Source of the DNA: Miscanthus floridulus
Taxonomy: Eukaryota; Streptophyta; Magnoliopsida; Poales; Poaceae
Length of the DNA stretch: 64,000 nucleotides
Direction: 5' to 3'
Assembly (NCBI RefSeq): GCF_019320115.1
Contig: NC_089581.1
Span: forward strand, 66,581,500-66,645,499
Shown here: positions 9,881 to 22,137 of the stretch, in pieces
Position numbering within the stretch: the first letter of the stretch is position 1
Layout: each line of letters begins with the position of its first letter
The notes under the pieces: generated by a model
Database searches by the model: none
What the model saw: the letters and a program-made list of their open reading frames with translations, nothing else
Told to the model about the DNA's origin: nothing
Program-made: the position numbers and the translations under genes

Positions 9881-10487
9881 CATATCTTTGAAGTCCACAT
9901 GCGTGTGCTATCCTTCACCAACAAATCATTAGTCGGACATAACCTATATAACCACAAATGATGGACACATCTAACAATTAGACTACTGTCGGTCCCCTAA
10001 CTTAGGATCCTTTGTGCATCATGTATCAGTCCTTAGATCAGTAGCTAATACGCACAATTCGAACAAGATTGATATAAAAAAACCATACTTTTATTGCTAA
10101 TAGGGAAACATATTACATGGTTTGGGTTTACATAGCCTGGGCCACTGGCCTTATATCGTATATCAGAGTTCTAAGACAACGGTCCTATGTCGACATGGCT
10201 CCATTCCTATAGGCAGCTTCGAGTGCGGACATAACCCTAGACTTATTCCTACACCGTACTCCTATATTTCAATCGTCATAGTCCTAGCTTAGCTCTCTCA
10301 TACGGCTCCGTCTTCGAGTATACTCCGAGTATCCTATCCTTGCGTAGCTCGAGAAGTTTCATCCAAGTAGGTGCTTCTATAGCTTTACTCATAAAAACAT
10401 AGAATGGAGGGGGGTCGAGTACTCAACAAGCCAACTATCAATATGCTATAAATTGGCCAATGTACCAAAGAATCCCTCCACACCATC
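9881..10487. other. Possible LTR or leader remnant upstream of E1 gag
   Basis: No coding sequence. From 9987 the sequence begins TGTCGGTCCCCTAAC, which resembles an LTR 5' end of the TGTCGG class, and a 5' LTR is expected somewhere upstream of E1 gag. No matching LTR end or PBS could be found, and the 3' LTR of E1 is deleted, so this remains a guess. Confidence 0.3.
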
Positions 10488-12250
10488 GTGGAGGAAAATC
10501 CAGATTCTGAGTCCCAGGGCTCTATGGAGATTGTCACCGAAACCACCACCACCCAACCTCCTTTTCCACCCTTCCATGGAGGTGGGATTTTTAATGTCAG
10601 CATCGACAACCCTCCGCGGTATGGAGAAACCGATGAGGACCGTGCAGCTCACGTCAACAAAAACGCCAACCGTGCGCAGCGTCGAGCTAATGAGGTCACC
10701 ATTGTGCTAGCCGAGGCTGCTCGCAATGGAGAACAACTCGACTCGCAAGGGAGGCCATGCCTACTCCGCCGCAACCCCAACGATGAATTCATCCATGTCG
10801 ATGACCACGATGTCTACAAGACCCCAAGCGCCAACTTGGACGTGGCCGCTAATGAGCTCGCTCGGCTCGAGCAAACACCAGAAGTTGCAAAGGTCACCGC
10901 AATGCTTAAAGCTACACACTGCTAGGTCAACGAGATCCGCTAGGATCAGGGACCTTCCTACTCGACAAGCTTGAATCGCCGATCCGCCGCGCTAAGATCC
11001 AATCGTCGCCCCAACAAAAGCCGTTTCGCCAACCAACATCGTGATGATAGACAACCCCTCCAAGGGGGAGCTAGGGGGAACCATATCAACAACCCTCACC
11101 AACATGACCAAGAAGCCAATCAAGATGTCTGAGAACACATCAACAACCTCCGGGATGCACGGCGTCACATCGATGGGCGCCATTTCTCTTGGCATGAGGA
11201 GGAAGTATGTTGGCGTCAAGAATACGAGCAAGAATTCGGTAATCCAGATGCAGCCCTCCAGCCACTTAACATCGGTAATGCTCCCGATCCCAACGGTGAC
11301 AATCCCGAAGGGCCCCATATATTATTGAGAGCACTCTGAACACTCCAGTGGCCCCGTGGTTTCAAAATCACCGGGGTCGAGCCCTACGAGGGGCGGATGA
11401 ATCCCACATAGTGGCTACAAGCTTATGCCACTGCTGTGCATGCCGTCGGGGGAGATACCCGCATCATGGCAAACTATCTTCCCATCATGCTCACGCCGAC
11501 CGCAATGAACTGGCTCACGAGCCTCGCCCTAGATTCCATCAAATCTTGGGAGTAGTTGAAGAATGTCTTCACCGACAATTACATGGCTACATGTACTCGG
11601 TCGGGCACCAAGCATGATCTGAATCGCATTTATTAGAAACCGTTCGAGCTCCTCTGTAGTTACATCAGATGATTTTCTGAGATTAGGAATTCTATTCCCG
11701 ACATCACGAAAGCAGAAGTCATCACCACCTTTGTTAGAGGACTCCATCACCATGACCTCCACTCCAAATTCAATCATAAGCCACCAAAGGGGATCGATGA
11801 GATGATCATGATCGCCGATCAATACGCCGACGCTGAAGAGGCTGAAGTTCACTTCAACGAGGATGCGAGCACTCACTGCCCAACTCACCACAGCGATGAT
11901 CATCCCAACGAATGACGCCATAGTGACCGCCGCTACGACGACCATGGCCACCATCTGGACAATGGTCGTGATCGGCTAGAAGGATCTAAAGCTGGTCAGT
12001 ATCGCCGCCACTGACCAGACAACATCGTTGCCACCATTGACGAACCTCATGCCAAACATAACTATGACAAGCAGTACAAGAAAATCCTCGAAGGCCCCTA
12101 CCCCCTCCACAAGAACAGCAAGCACAAGATAAAGGACTCCTTGGCTTGGCTAAAGAGTTCTAGGCCAAAAAGAAGGACGACGACAACGACGACAGAGCCA
12201 GAGGTCGCTGACCCCTTGGGGACAACAATAACGACTTCTAGGATCATGAC
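10488..12250 (+). pseudogene. E1 gag
   Basis: One frame runs from near 10488 to about 12250, interrupted by roughly ten stops, mostly TAG or TGA where relatives have CAG, CGA or TGG. Near 11480-11640 it contains the retrotransposon-gag core (NWLTSLALDSIKSW, then FTDNYMATC), followed by an acidic helix-rich segment and a basic tail with KHKIKDS. It would have encoded the particle capsid. Confidence 0.75.
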
Positions 12251-12253
12251 AAA

Positions 12254-12923
12254 GTGGTTGCCCCTATCTTCAGGGGCCTCGCCACCGTTGAGAATAGAAG
12301 AGATCGAAAACTCACCGCCCGCCGGGTGCTTGCCGTCAACTCAGACGATGCTATCACCGACCCCAGTTATTGCCCCTGTTCTGAGGTCCCCATCACCTTC
12401 AGTAGGGCTGGCCAGTGGGTGGACATCCCTTACACAGGGTGTTTCCCCCTCGTTCTTGATGCAACCATAAAAAAGTACTCTTCAGGAAAGTACTCGTCAA
12501 CGACAGAAGTGCCCTGAACCTCCTCTTTGCCAGAGCCCTAAAGGAGCTGGGCCTTGGAGTAGAAGACCTCACTCCCTCTAAATCCTTCTGGGGGGTGGTA
12601 CCTGACAGGGCATCCCGGCCGCTTGGAGAGATCACCCTCCTGGTACAATTCGGCATGGCTAGCAACTTCCGTGTTGAGCACATCAACTTCTACATCGCTG
12701 ACTTCAACACCGCCTACCACGCGATACTTGGTCAGCTAGCTCTGGCCAAGTTCATGACCATACCATACTACGCCTATATGGTATTGAAGATGCCTTCGCC
12801 TATAGGAGTTCTGGCCCTATGGGCCAACCTCTCCATCGCCTATGCCTGCTAAACAGAGAGCCTCTCCCTCACCGAAGCCACCGACCTCTCCATCTAGATG
12901 GCCAGTACGGTCACCGACGCCAA
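12254..12923 (+). pseudogene. E1 protease
   Basis: This follows gag in a new frame with the family segments EVPITFSRAGQW and VLVNDRSALNLLF. In relatives the active site reads VDGGSALN; here the catalytic Asp-Gly-Gly has become Asn-Asp-Arg, so the enzyme would be dead. Further on are PLGEITLLVQF and YHAILGQLALAKF, typical of the retropepsin C-terminal half. The frame is cut at 12928 by the insertion of E2. Confidence 0.75.
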
Positions 12924-12928
12924 GACGG
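12924..12928. repeat. TSD of E2 (GACGG), left copy
   Basis: GACGG stands immediately before the LTR start TGTAACACC and recurs at 49120-49124, immediately after the LTR end TGCCACA. Confidence 0.9.
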
Positions 12929-13943
12929 TGTAACACCCTTGGTATTACACTATAAATCTTTTGCTAAAACACTGCATGTGCATCATGTTTATGTGGTAGT
13001 GTATGAATTATAGTGTGTAAATCAATTCCTGTGACTAAAAACATTCATCGAAAACATGAAACGAATGTTATATTTCATGTCGCGTTATATCGCTTAGAGT
13101 TCTAAATGAATTTTTATTGAACGAGAATACTATAGAACGCATATGCAGGGCTTTAATAGGGTTTGTAGTACAAGCTTCGTAGGCGACGGTGAAATACTTA
13201 TGGTCGAGAACGGAATTCACTAGCTAGCGTATCGCATAGCCTGGAAATCGAATTCAACGCGAAACCGTTTGACACTTAGTCCAATTTCTTAAGTTGGACG
13301 ACGCTCTGACGAAGCTAAGTTCGGCAATTTTTGTAGGAGATTTGGATTAAGTAGTGGTATTGTCTTAGGGCTTGTTTTAGTCATCTAACATGCCATCTTG
13401 AGTGTAAAATAGGCGGTTTAGCAATTGGAGCATCGAGTTGAGTTTTTGGGGCGCTTTAAAAATCATGCATAGCTCGTTATCATTGACTGCTGTGTCTGGA
13501 CGTGGTCACCATGCCTCGGTTTGGATTGGCGCCGCGGCATTGGCTTGCCCAAGCGTGCACCCGCACAGCCATTGTCGCGCCCAAGCACACAACGCACGCG
13601 CGCACACGCCGCGCCCGGCGAGCCTGGCTGCCTTGCCACCATCGTCGCGTCTACCGGACCGCCCTACCACCACCGTCACGTCTACCTGACCACCTTGCCA
13701 CTGCCATCACATCCACCTGGCCGTTCTGTCTCCGCTGCCATCATCGCCGGCAAGTGCGCATGCCTCTTCGTTGTGTTGTTACCTCACATGCACTCGCGTC
13801 ACTTGTGTCACGACGTTGCTGCCGCTGCTGCGCACGCTCGCTACGTCGTCACGTGGCGTGGCCACCGTTGTCTTGTGAGTCAAGGTGCTACGGTCACACG
13901 TTGTGGTTCTAGTGTCGTACGCGCACATGGAGCCATCTTCCGT

Positions 13944-13948
13944 CGCTG
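13944..13948. repeat. TSD of the Sirevirus (CGCTG), left copy
   Basis: CGCTG precedes the LTR start TGAAAGG. The right copy at 23947-23951 reads CGCTA, one mismatch. The undisturbed 3' LTR of E2 has CGCTG at the equivalent place (near 45770), so the right copy mutated. Confidence 0.85.
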
Positions 13949-14853
13949 TGAAAGGTCCTAATGGCTAGAGGGGGGGTGAATAGCCTAAAAAAATTTCTAC
14001 AACAACACTTAACAAAATAGTTAGACAATTATGAGGCGAAGCAAGTGTTGCGCTAGCCTACTCAAAATGCAAGACACCTACCGCAATTCTAGTTTAGATA
14101 GTGTTGATTCACACAAGAGGTATGACACTACCCTATGTTAGTGTGCTCTCAAAAGCTAACTAAAGAGCCACACCAATCAAGAAAGCAAGCTCTCACAACT
14201 AGTTATACTAAAGAGCTTGTCAACTAGTTTGCGATAATGTAAAGAGAGTGATCAAGATAGTTATACCGACATGTAGAGGAGTGAACCAATCAATCACAAG
14301 GATGAATAACAATGAAGACCAATCACCTCAGAATCAAAGGATGAACACAATGATTTTTACCGAGGTTCACTTGCTTGCCGACAAGCTACTCCTCGTTGTG
14401 GCGATTCACTCACTTGGAGGTTCACGCGCTAATTGGCTTCACACGCCAAACCCTCAATAGGGTGCCGCACAACCAACACAAGATGAGGATCACACAAGCC
14501 ACGAGCAATTCACTAGAGTACCTTTTGGCGCTCCGTCGGGGAAAGGTCAAGAACCCCTCACAATAACCATGATCGGAGCCGGAGACAATCACCACCCTCC
14601 GCTCAACGATCCTCGCTGCTCCAAGCCATCTAGGTGGCGGCAACCACCAAGAGTAACAAGCAAAATCCGCAGCGAAACACGAACACCAAGTGCCTCTAGA
14701 TGCAATCACTCAAGCAATGCACTTGGATTCACTCCCAATCTCACTATGATGATGAATCAATGATGGAGATGAGTGGGAGGACTTTGGCTAGGCTCACAAG
14801 GTTGCTATGTCAATGAAAATGGCCAAAGATGTGAGCCACAGCCGGCCATGGGG

Positions 14854-14861
14854 CTTAAATA
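14854..14861 (-). promoter_or_regulatory. TATA-like box in Sirevirus 3' LTR
   Basis: The minus strand reads TTCTATTTAAGCCCC. The same site is conserved in the 5' LTR at about 23041-23050, where it would start transcription of the element. Confidence 0.5.
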
Positions 14862-15117
14862 GAAGCCCCCACGAAATAGAGCCGTTGTACCCCTTCACTG
14901 GGCACACTACGCTCTGACCGGACGCTCCGATCCAACTGACCGGACGCCAGCCCTCAGCGTCCGGTCGCCTGATGGACGCCACGCCTCACCAGCTTCAAAC
15001 GTTGTTCGTCAGATTTCAACGGCTACGAAGCTGACCGGACGCTCCGGCAAAACGGACCAGACGCTGGAGCCTCAGCGTCCGGTCGAGTATAGTAAAGGTC
15101 CAAAACCGGTTTTCCTC

Positions 15118-15135
15118 GACCGGACGCGTCCGGTC
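15118..15135. repeat. Perfect 18-bp CpG palindrome in Sirevirus LTR
   Basis: GACCGGACGCGTCCGGTC is identical to its own reverse complement. Variants of GACCGGACGC or GCGTCCGGTC recur about ten times between 14910 and 15260. In the other LTR the same site (23307-23324) has lost symmetry by two transitions at CpG. Confidence 0.9.
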
Positions 15136-15760
15136 CACCTCGACCGGACACAGCCCAGCGTCCGGTGGTAAACCCTAGCCATTGTACCGTCGAGTCAGCG
15201 TGACTGGACATAGGCAGTCAGCATCTGGTGCTTTCAGACCCAGCGTCCGATCAGTTGACCGACACCAGCGTCTTCGCGACCAACTCCTTTTCACTTCTAA
15301 CTTTTCCACCCTTGCTCAAATGTGCCAACCACCAAGTGTGTCACCTTGTGCACATGTGTTAGCATATTTTCACAAACATTTTCAAGGATGTTAGCACTCC
15401 ACTAGATCCTAAATGCATATGCAATGAGTTAGAGCATCTAGTGGCACTTTGATAACCGTATTCCGATACGAGTTTCACTCCTCTTAATAGTACGGCCTAA
15501 ATGTGATCACACTCTCTAAGTGTCTTGATCACCAAAACAAAATAGCTCCTACAAATTATACCTTTGCCTTGAGCTTTTTGTTTTTCTCTTTCTTCTTTTC
15601 AAGTTTAAGCCCTTGATCATCTCCATGCCATCACCATTGTCATGTTATGACCTTCATTAGCTTCTCCACTTGAAGTGTGCTACCTATCTCATGATCACTT
15701 GATAAACTAGGTTAGCACTTAGGGTTTCATCAATTCACCAAAACCAAACTAGAGCTTTCA

Positions 15761-15775
15761 ATCTCCCCCTTTTTG
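15761..15775 (-). other. Sirevirus polypurine tract
   Basis: Read on the minus strand, AAAAAGGGGGAGAT immediately precedes the 3' LTR. This is the primer site for plus-strand DNA synthesis. Confidence 0.85.
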
Positions 15776-16962
15776 GTAATTGATGACAACCCTTTATACA
15801 AAGATATGAAATAAAATTCAATTGAATCCATGTTGCTTGCCCAAGTATATTTACCATTTGTAAAAGGATATGGATAAGTTTCATGAACCCCAAATGGTAG
15901 CAATTGCTCCCCCTACATATGTGCTAAGAGTTTGGGTTGTAGCTTGCACATATGCTTAGATAGGAAATATAGGAGACAATGTCTACCACATGATGCTAAG
16001 GTATAAAAGATGGACCTTTGAAGCGTGATACCAATCGGAGTGCACCAATATGCCATCCTTAGCACCATGGTTAGCTCAATACCACTTGGAAACATACTTT
16101 AGAAAGATACCACTTGTAAAGACTTACTTGGAAATGAAAGTTATCTAGTGATTTCATTTCATCATTCAATCTTACAACTAACATTCTTCACACAAGCATG
16201 GATGTTTAACTTTAATACTTGTGTCATGCAAGCAAACATATGAAATGCACATTCAAATGCATCATACAAGTTCATGAGCTTGCTCCCCCTACTTGTGTGC
16301 TCAAAATTTTAGTTGATCCCTTTCCTTTGTCATATCTCTCCCCCTAAGTCATATAGCTTCCTTCATGATATTTCTTCCCCTTTGCTGTCTTTTCACTATC
16401 TTAGTCACTATCTTAGTTCCTCTCCCCATGTACTATACTAGTATCTTTGTTTCTCTCCCCCTTTGTCATCAATGACCACAAAGGTTGTAAAAATAGATAG
16501 TATTACTTGTAGGGTCGAGATTATCAATGTCAATCAATGGGGTGAGGATCATTTTCCCAAATTTTGGTCCAATCTAGATCATTTGCCAAAGATATTTAAC
16601 TCGGTTTGATCCAAGGACAAGCTTCTTCACACCTCCAAATAAGGGTTATCTTGTACCATGTTGAGTTAAACACTTATGGCTCATTTTCTAGATTAAACAC
16701 TAGGTTTACAAGCCCATAAACATGTCATATGCCATCACTAGATCAAGTCAAGCATAAAAGCAATAGTGATACCATATGGACATCAAAATCATTTGATTTT
16801 CATGAATGAGCCTAATAAAATAGAACTACATGAAAGGTCCTAGTAAGATTGAAAATATGACTGGATGCACTAAACATGTCCTTAGCAAGGATGTATGCCA
16901 TGCCAATCAACTTTTACCTTGGATTGCTCGAAGGAGAGGCATGTCATATGAGTGGGAGTGCA
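15776..16962 (-). other. Sirevirus 3' non-coding region with several PPT-like tracts
   Basis: No env-like ORF could be found. Further purine tracts of type AGGGGGAG or AAAGGGGGAG (seen as CTCCCCCT on the plus strand) occur near 15907, 16283, 16341 and 16455. Serial PPT copies ahead of the 3' LTR are a Sirevirus trait. Confidence 0.65.
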
Positions 16963-18290
16963 TCAACACATATTTGAGAAATCCAATATGTTCAACTCAT
17001 TCCTTAGCTTACAAAATCTTTTCTCATCCAATGGCTTGGTGAATATATCGGCAAGTTGATCTTTGGTGCCTACACTCTCAATGCAAATATCCCCTTTTTG
17101 TTGATGATCTCTTATGAAATGGTGGCAGACATCAATGTGCTTTTGTTCTTGCATGTTGAACTGGATTGTTGGTTAGCTTGATTGCACTCTCATTGTCACA
17201 TAGTAATGGCACTTTCTTGAACTTGACTCCAAAGTCACTCAAAGTGGCCTTCATCCAAAGTACTTGTGCACAACAACTACCGGTAGATATGTATTCGGCT
17301 TCGGCGGTTGATAATGCAACACTATTTTGCTTCTTTGATGATCATGAAACAAGTGATCTTCCCAACAAATGACATGTGCCCAATGTGCTCTTCCTTTCAA
17401 CCTTGCATCCCGTATAATCTGAGTCGGAGTAACCAACTAGCTCAAACTTTGCTCCTTTGGGATACCACAAACCAACATTTGGTGTATGCTTCAAGTACCT
17501 CAATATCCTCTTTGTAGCCTTCAAATGACTTTCCCTTGGTGAGGCTTGAAATCTTGCACACATGCATACACTAAACATGACATCCGGCCTTGATGCGGTC
17601 ACATAGAGTAGGCTTCCAATCATAGACCGATACAATTTTTGATCCACCATGTTTTCACTTGCATCACTATCCAAGTTGCCATTGGTTCCCATTGGTGTGC
17701 TAATGACTTTGCTATCAATCATGCCAAACTTCTTGATCATGTCCTTGATGTACTTGCCTTGACTCACAAATGTACCATTCTTCAATTTCTTGATTTGAAG
17801 ACCAAGGAAGTAACTCAACTCTCCAATTATGGACATCTCAAACTCACTAGCCATCATCTTTCCAAACTCATCACAAAATTCTTGATTTGTTGATCCAAAT
17901 ATGATATCATCAACATAGATTTGCAATACAAATAGATCTTTTCCAATCTTCTTGATGAAAAAAGTGGTGTCAACCTTGCCCATGGTGAACCCTTTAGAGA
18001 GTAGGAAGTCCCTCAATCTCTCATACCATGCTCTAGGTGCTTGCTTCAAGCCATATAATGCCTTCTTCAACTTGTATACATGGTTGGGCTTCTTATCATC
18101 TTCAAAACCGGGAGGTTGCTCAACATATACTTCTTCATTGATGTAGCCATTGAGAAATGCACTCTTGACATCTATTTGATAGAGCTTGATGTTGTGGTCA
18201 CAAGCATAGGCTAGCAAGATTCTAATTGCTTCCAATCTAGCAACCAGGGCATATGTTTCTCTAAAGTCAAGACCTTCAACTTGTGTATAT
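16963..18290 (-). pseudogene. Sirevirus reverse transcriptase and RNase H
   Basis: RT is intact in one frame over 17342-18235: DVKSAFLNGYI with catalytic Asp, PGFED, LKQAPRAWYERL, the active-site YVDDIIFGS, and the connection SMIGSLLYVTASRPDV. RNase H starts with SDSDYTGC (catalytic Asp) but changes frame near 17340. Its C-terminal end KHIDVCHHFIRDH, then QLADIFTKPL, is in 16963-17154. RT copies the RNA and RNase H removes it. The first codon upstream of RT (near 18293) is TAA where relatives have CAA, separating it from integrase. Confidence 0.88.
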
Positions 18291-18292
18291 CC

Positions 18293-19780
18293 TTATGCTA
18301 CCAATCTTGCTTTGTTCCTTACAACTATCCCATCTTGATCTTGCTTGTTTCTAAAGACCCATTTGGTTCCAATCACATTGTGTCCCTTTGGTCTTTCTAC
18401 CAACTCCCATACTTGATTTCTTGTGGAGTTGTTCAATTTTTCATGCATAACATTCACCCAATCAACATCCATCAACGCTTCATTTATCTTCTTTGGTTCA
18501 ATGGATGACACAAATGAGAAGTGTTCACAAAATGATGCCAATCTTGATCTTGTTTGTACACCTCTTGAAATATCTCCAATTATAGTGTCCAATGGATGAT
18601 CCCTTGCAACATTGGTTGGTTGGAGGATTGGAACTTGATTGCTTGCACTTGCTTGATCATTGAGTTGAGATGATGTACTAGCCACTTGATCTTGTTCATT
18701 GTCATGAGATTCACTTGCACTAACTTGATTTGTATCATCTTGCACATTTGTGTTAGAGAGCACTTGCACTTGATCATCTTCATCATCATTCACTTGCCTA
18801 GGCCTCAATATAATAATATCCATGTTCTTCATGGCATTTGAAAGTTGAATGCCTCTAACATCATCCAAGTTCTCATTCTCTACTTGTGAACCCTTGGTTT
18901 CATCGAATTCAACATCATGAACCTCCTCAAGAGTACCACTATCCAAATTCCAAACTCTATATGCTTTGCTTGTGGTGGAATAGCCAAGTAGGAATCCTTC
19001 ATCACATTTCTTGTCAAACTTGCCCAATCTAGTGCCCTTCTTCAAGATATAGCATTTGCAACCAAAGACCCTAAAATATGCAATGTTGGGCTTTCTACCA
19101 TTCAAGAGCTCATATGGTGTCTTTTCTTTCAATCGGTGACAATAGAGGCGGTTGCTACAATAGCAAGCCGTGTTGATAGCTTTGGCCCAAAAAGATTGAC
19201 TCACATTGTACTCACTAAGCATAGACCTTGCCATATCAATAAGTGTTCTATTCTTCCTCTCAACAAGGCCATTTGATTGAGGTGTGTATTTGGCCGAAAA
19301 TTGATGTCTAATTTCAAATTCATCACACAACTCATCAATTCTAGTGTTCTTGAACTCACTACCATTGTCACTTCTAACTCTCTTGATGGTTGTTTCAAAC
19401 TCATTGTGAATGCCCTTGACAAATGATTTGAATGTTGCAAACACATCACTTTTGTCCACTAGAAAGAATACCCATGTGTATCTAGTATAGTCATCCACTA
19501 TCACAAATCCATATTTGTTTCCACCGATACTAGTGTATTGTGTTGGCCCAAACAAATCCATGTGCAATAACTCAAATGCTTTACTAGTGCTCATCATGCT
19601 TTTCTTAGGATGGGTGTTTCCAACTTGTTTGCCGGCTTGACAAGAGCTACAAAGCTTATCCTTTTCAAACACAACATCTTTCAAGCCTTTAACTAAGTCA
19701 TGCTTAACCAATCTATTCAATTGTTTCGACCAAGCCTTCTATGCCATAACCAACCCATGCTAGACTTAGTGAACAAGCAT
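18293..19780 (-). pseudogene. Sirevirus integrase
   Basis: This frame of about 475 codons begins in the zinc-binding region (CSSCQAGKQ) and contains the DDE catalytic core: HMDLFGP (first Asp), VRSDNGSEF (second Asp), then GLVERKNRT (Glu). It is followed by FGCKCYILKKG, the LGYSTTSKAYRV segment and an acidic, Gln/Ser-rich linker to RT. A small deletion near 19720 shifts the frame relative to the preceding LWHRRLG segment, so the polyprotein is broken. Integrase inserts the cDNA into the genome. Confidence 0.88.
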
Positions 19781-20175
19781 GTTGACAATTGAGCTTCACT
19801 AGCATTGAAATCAATCAAGTATAGATTCTCATATCTAAAGCCTTTGAAGATTAAGTTAGAGCCATCTACACTTATGATCTCTACATCATCTACTCCAAAA
19901 ATACATTTGAATCCAAGATCACACAATTGAGCCATGGATAGCAAATTGAAGTTCAAGCTTTCTACTAGCAACACATTTGATATGCTCATGTCATTGGATA
20001 TTGCAATCTTACCAAGCCCTTTGACCTTGCCTTTGCCATTGTCACCAAATGTGATACTATCATAACCATCATTGCCATTGGTGTTGATTGAGTTGAACAT
20101 TCTTGCATCACCGGTTATGTGTTGAGTGCACCCACTATCAAGAACCCAATACCTTCCTCCAGCTTTGTAATTGAC
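19717..20175 (-). pseudogene. Sirevirus protease and pre-integrase segment
   Basis: The active-site motif DSGCTQHITGD lies near 20120-20150, followed by the retropepsin body (VLLVESLNFNLLSMAQLCD) and the GAG-pre-integrase motif LWHRRLG. The catalytic DSG triad is intact. The frame is different from that of gag. Confidence 0.82.
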
Positions 20176-20188
20176 CTACAAAAGAAGA

Positions 20189-22080
20189 TCAATTCTTTTT
20201 AGGTACCCAAACTTGCTTGGGTCCTTGAAGGTTAGTCACTAAGCTCTTTGGCACCCAAATAGCTTTCTTCTTTGAGCCCATCCATGGTTTACCAATGAAC
20301 TTAGCCCTTACACCATTTGTACCCTTAGTAAGCATATAGCATGAGTCAAGCTTAAGAGAGGATACATTAGCATTTTTGCTCTTGTTGGTGCATTCTTGCT
20401 CTTTATGACCAACTTGCTTGCAACTAGTGCAAAACCAACCATTATTCTTCACAAAACTAGTCTTGTGAGGAGTAAAGGCCGCTTTGCCTTTCTTGGGGGT
20501 ATAGCCCAATCCCTCTTTGTAGAGAGAAGCTCTTTGGCTACCCAAGCACATAAGCAAGCGGTCCTCACCACCATAAGCCTTAGCTAGGTTGTGAGTGAGC
20601 TTAGTGACCTCCTTCTTGAGGTTCTCATTCTCAACCACTAGTGAGGCATCATGAGTGAGACCATCACTACTAGATGAGGTATAAGTGAAAGTGCTACAAG
20701 AAGGGTTAGTAGCAACAATGATAGGCATAGATAGTGATTCATCAATTATATCACAAGTTAAACCTACATTGCAAGTTTCAACATGCTTCCTTTTATTTTG
20801 CTCATCAAGCAAAGTGGAATGAGCCTTTTCAAGCTTTTTGTGAGCTTTGCCAAGCTTCTCATTGGCTTCCTCTAGCCTCTCATGAGATGCATTGAGCTCA
20901 TCAAAGGCTTGCTTAAGGGCTATAAGTTTCTTACACAAGCTTTTGCATTCCCTTCTCTTGATGTCAAAGTGTTCTTTACCATCTTCTAGCATGTCAATTA
21001 ATTCATCTTTAGTAGCATCATCATCATCACTATCACTATCATTTTCATTTTCATGTTCATTATCATCAACATATTCTTCATCACTTTCATCATCACAAGA
21101 TTGTACCTTAGTGGCCTTAGCCATGAAGCATGATGAAGATTCGAAGAGAGAAGGCTTCTCATTGATGGCAATGCTTGCAAGAACCTTCTTCTTGGTGGTC
21201 TTGTGATCATCACTATCATCATCATCATCACTTAAGGAAGCATCACTATCCCAAGTGACTACATATGAACCACCCTTCTTCTTCTTGAAGGCCATCTTGT
21301 CCTTCTTCTCTTTCTTTTCCTTCTTGTCCTTCTTGTTCTTCTTGTTGTCATCATCATTGTCACTATTGTATGGGCATTGAGCAACAAGATGATCTTTGCT
21401 TCCACACTTGAAGCACCTTCTTGACTCTTCTTTGTTCTTGTCTTTCTTCTCATCTTTCTTCTCCTTCTTTTCTTCCTTCTCATCATCATCTCTATAGGTA
21501 TCATCGGTCATTATACTCCCAACACTTGGTTTGGTGTCATGGTGTCCAAACCACTCCTCACTAGAATAGTGACCAATATACCAAATCTTGAGGGTAAGCA
21601 TCTCAAGAACTTGTGGGAGAAGTCCTTGTCCTTCATCCCTTCTCCAAGTGCTTTGAGATCATTGATAAGCACTTGAAGCCTATGAAACATCTCCGGCACA
21701 CTCTCATCCTCCTTCATCTTGAAGCTTGCAAACTTTTCTTTGAGGATGTATGCCTTTGCACCCTTCATGGCTTGAGTGCCCTCAAATGATTCTTCCAACT
21801 TCTTCCAAGTCTCATGAGCCATCTCAATATTCTTGATTTGCTCAAATGTTCTCTCATCAATTGCATCATGAATAGCACTTAGAGCAATGCTATTGTTTTG
21901 GAGAAGTACTTCTTCGGCTGCGGTGGGATTCTCCGGATCACCAATCTCAATTTTGGTTTCTACCACCTTCCACACCTTTCTATTGATTGACTTGACATGC
22001 GTGGTCATCTTTGACTTCCAATAAGGATGATTTGTGCCATCAAATTGGGGTGGCTTCTTGGTGTTGTTGATTTGAGCCAT
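20189..22080 (-). pseudogene. Sirevirus gag
   Basis: Start ATG at 22080, only about 42 bp after the PBS, and the protein opens MAQINNTKKPPQFDG. The capsid part (Ty1/copia gag UBN2-type, with HETWKKLEESFEGT) is followed by a very acidic/lysine-rich stretch, a zinc knuckle CFKCGSKDHLVAQC, a long coiled coil (about 20790-20960) and a second Cys/His motif CTSCKQVGHKEQEC. One apparently missing base near 21515 breaks the frame; otherwise about 620 codons are readable. Gag ends at TGA 20189, before pol in another frame. Confidence 0.85.
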
Positions 22081-22122
22081 TTTAACACCGAAGGTTGTTA
22101 ATCCTCAAAAAACGGTGACCTC

Positions 22123-22135
22123 GGCTCTGATACCA
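22123..22135 (-). other. Sirevirus primer binding site
   Basis: The minus strand reads TGGTATCAGAGCC, a perfect plant initiator tRNA-Met PBS, two bases from the 5' LTR end. Confidence 0.95.
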
Positions 22136-22137
22136 CT

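Larger units (their letters stand above)
13949..15760 (-). repeat. Sirevirus 3' LTR (left copy, 1,812 bp)
   Basis: Starts TGAAAGGTCC and ends AGAGCTTTCA. It is next to the polypurine tract, so it is the 3' LTR of this minus-strand element. By eye it is about 97% identical to the right copy. Confidence 0.92.

Noticed and set aside
9987..10440. Complete LTR of E1
   Set aside because: TGTCGG-like start only; no matching CCGACA end, PBS or second copy.
13438..13961. ORFs in the GC-rich part of the E2 LTR (also 45268-46046)
   Set aside because: Ala/His/Arg-rich frames occur in several frames at once and are not conserved between the two LTR copies.
14422..14709. 95-codon ORF in the Sirevirus LTR (also 22611-22898)
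   Set aside because: Conserved only because the LTRs are recent copies; no domain and no known LTR gene.
15776..16962. Sirevirus env-like gene
   Set aside because: No ORF above about 70 codons on the element's strand and no membrane segments.
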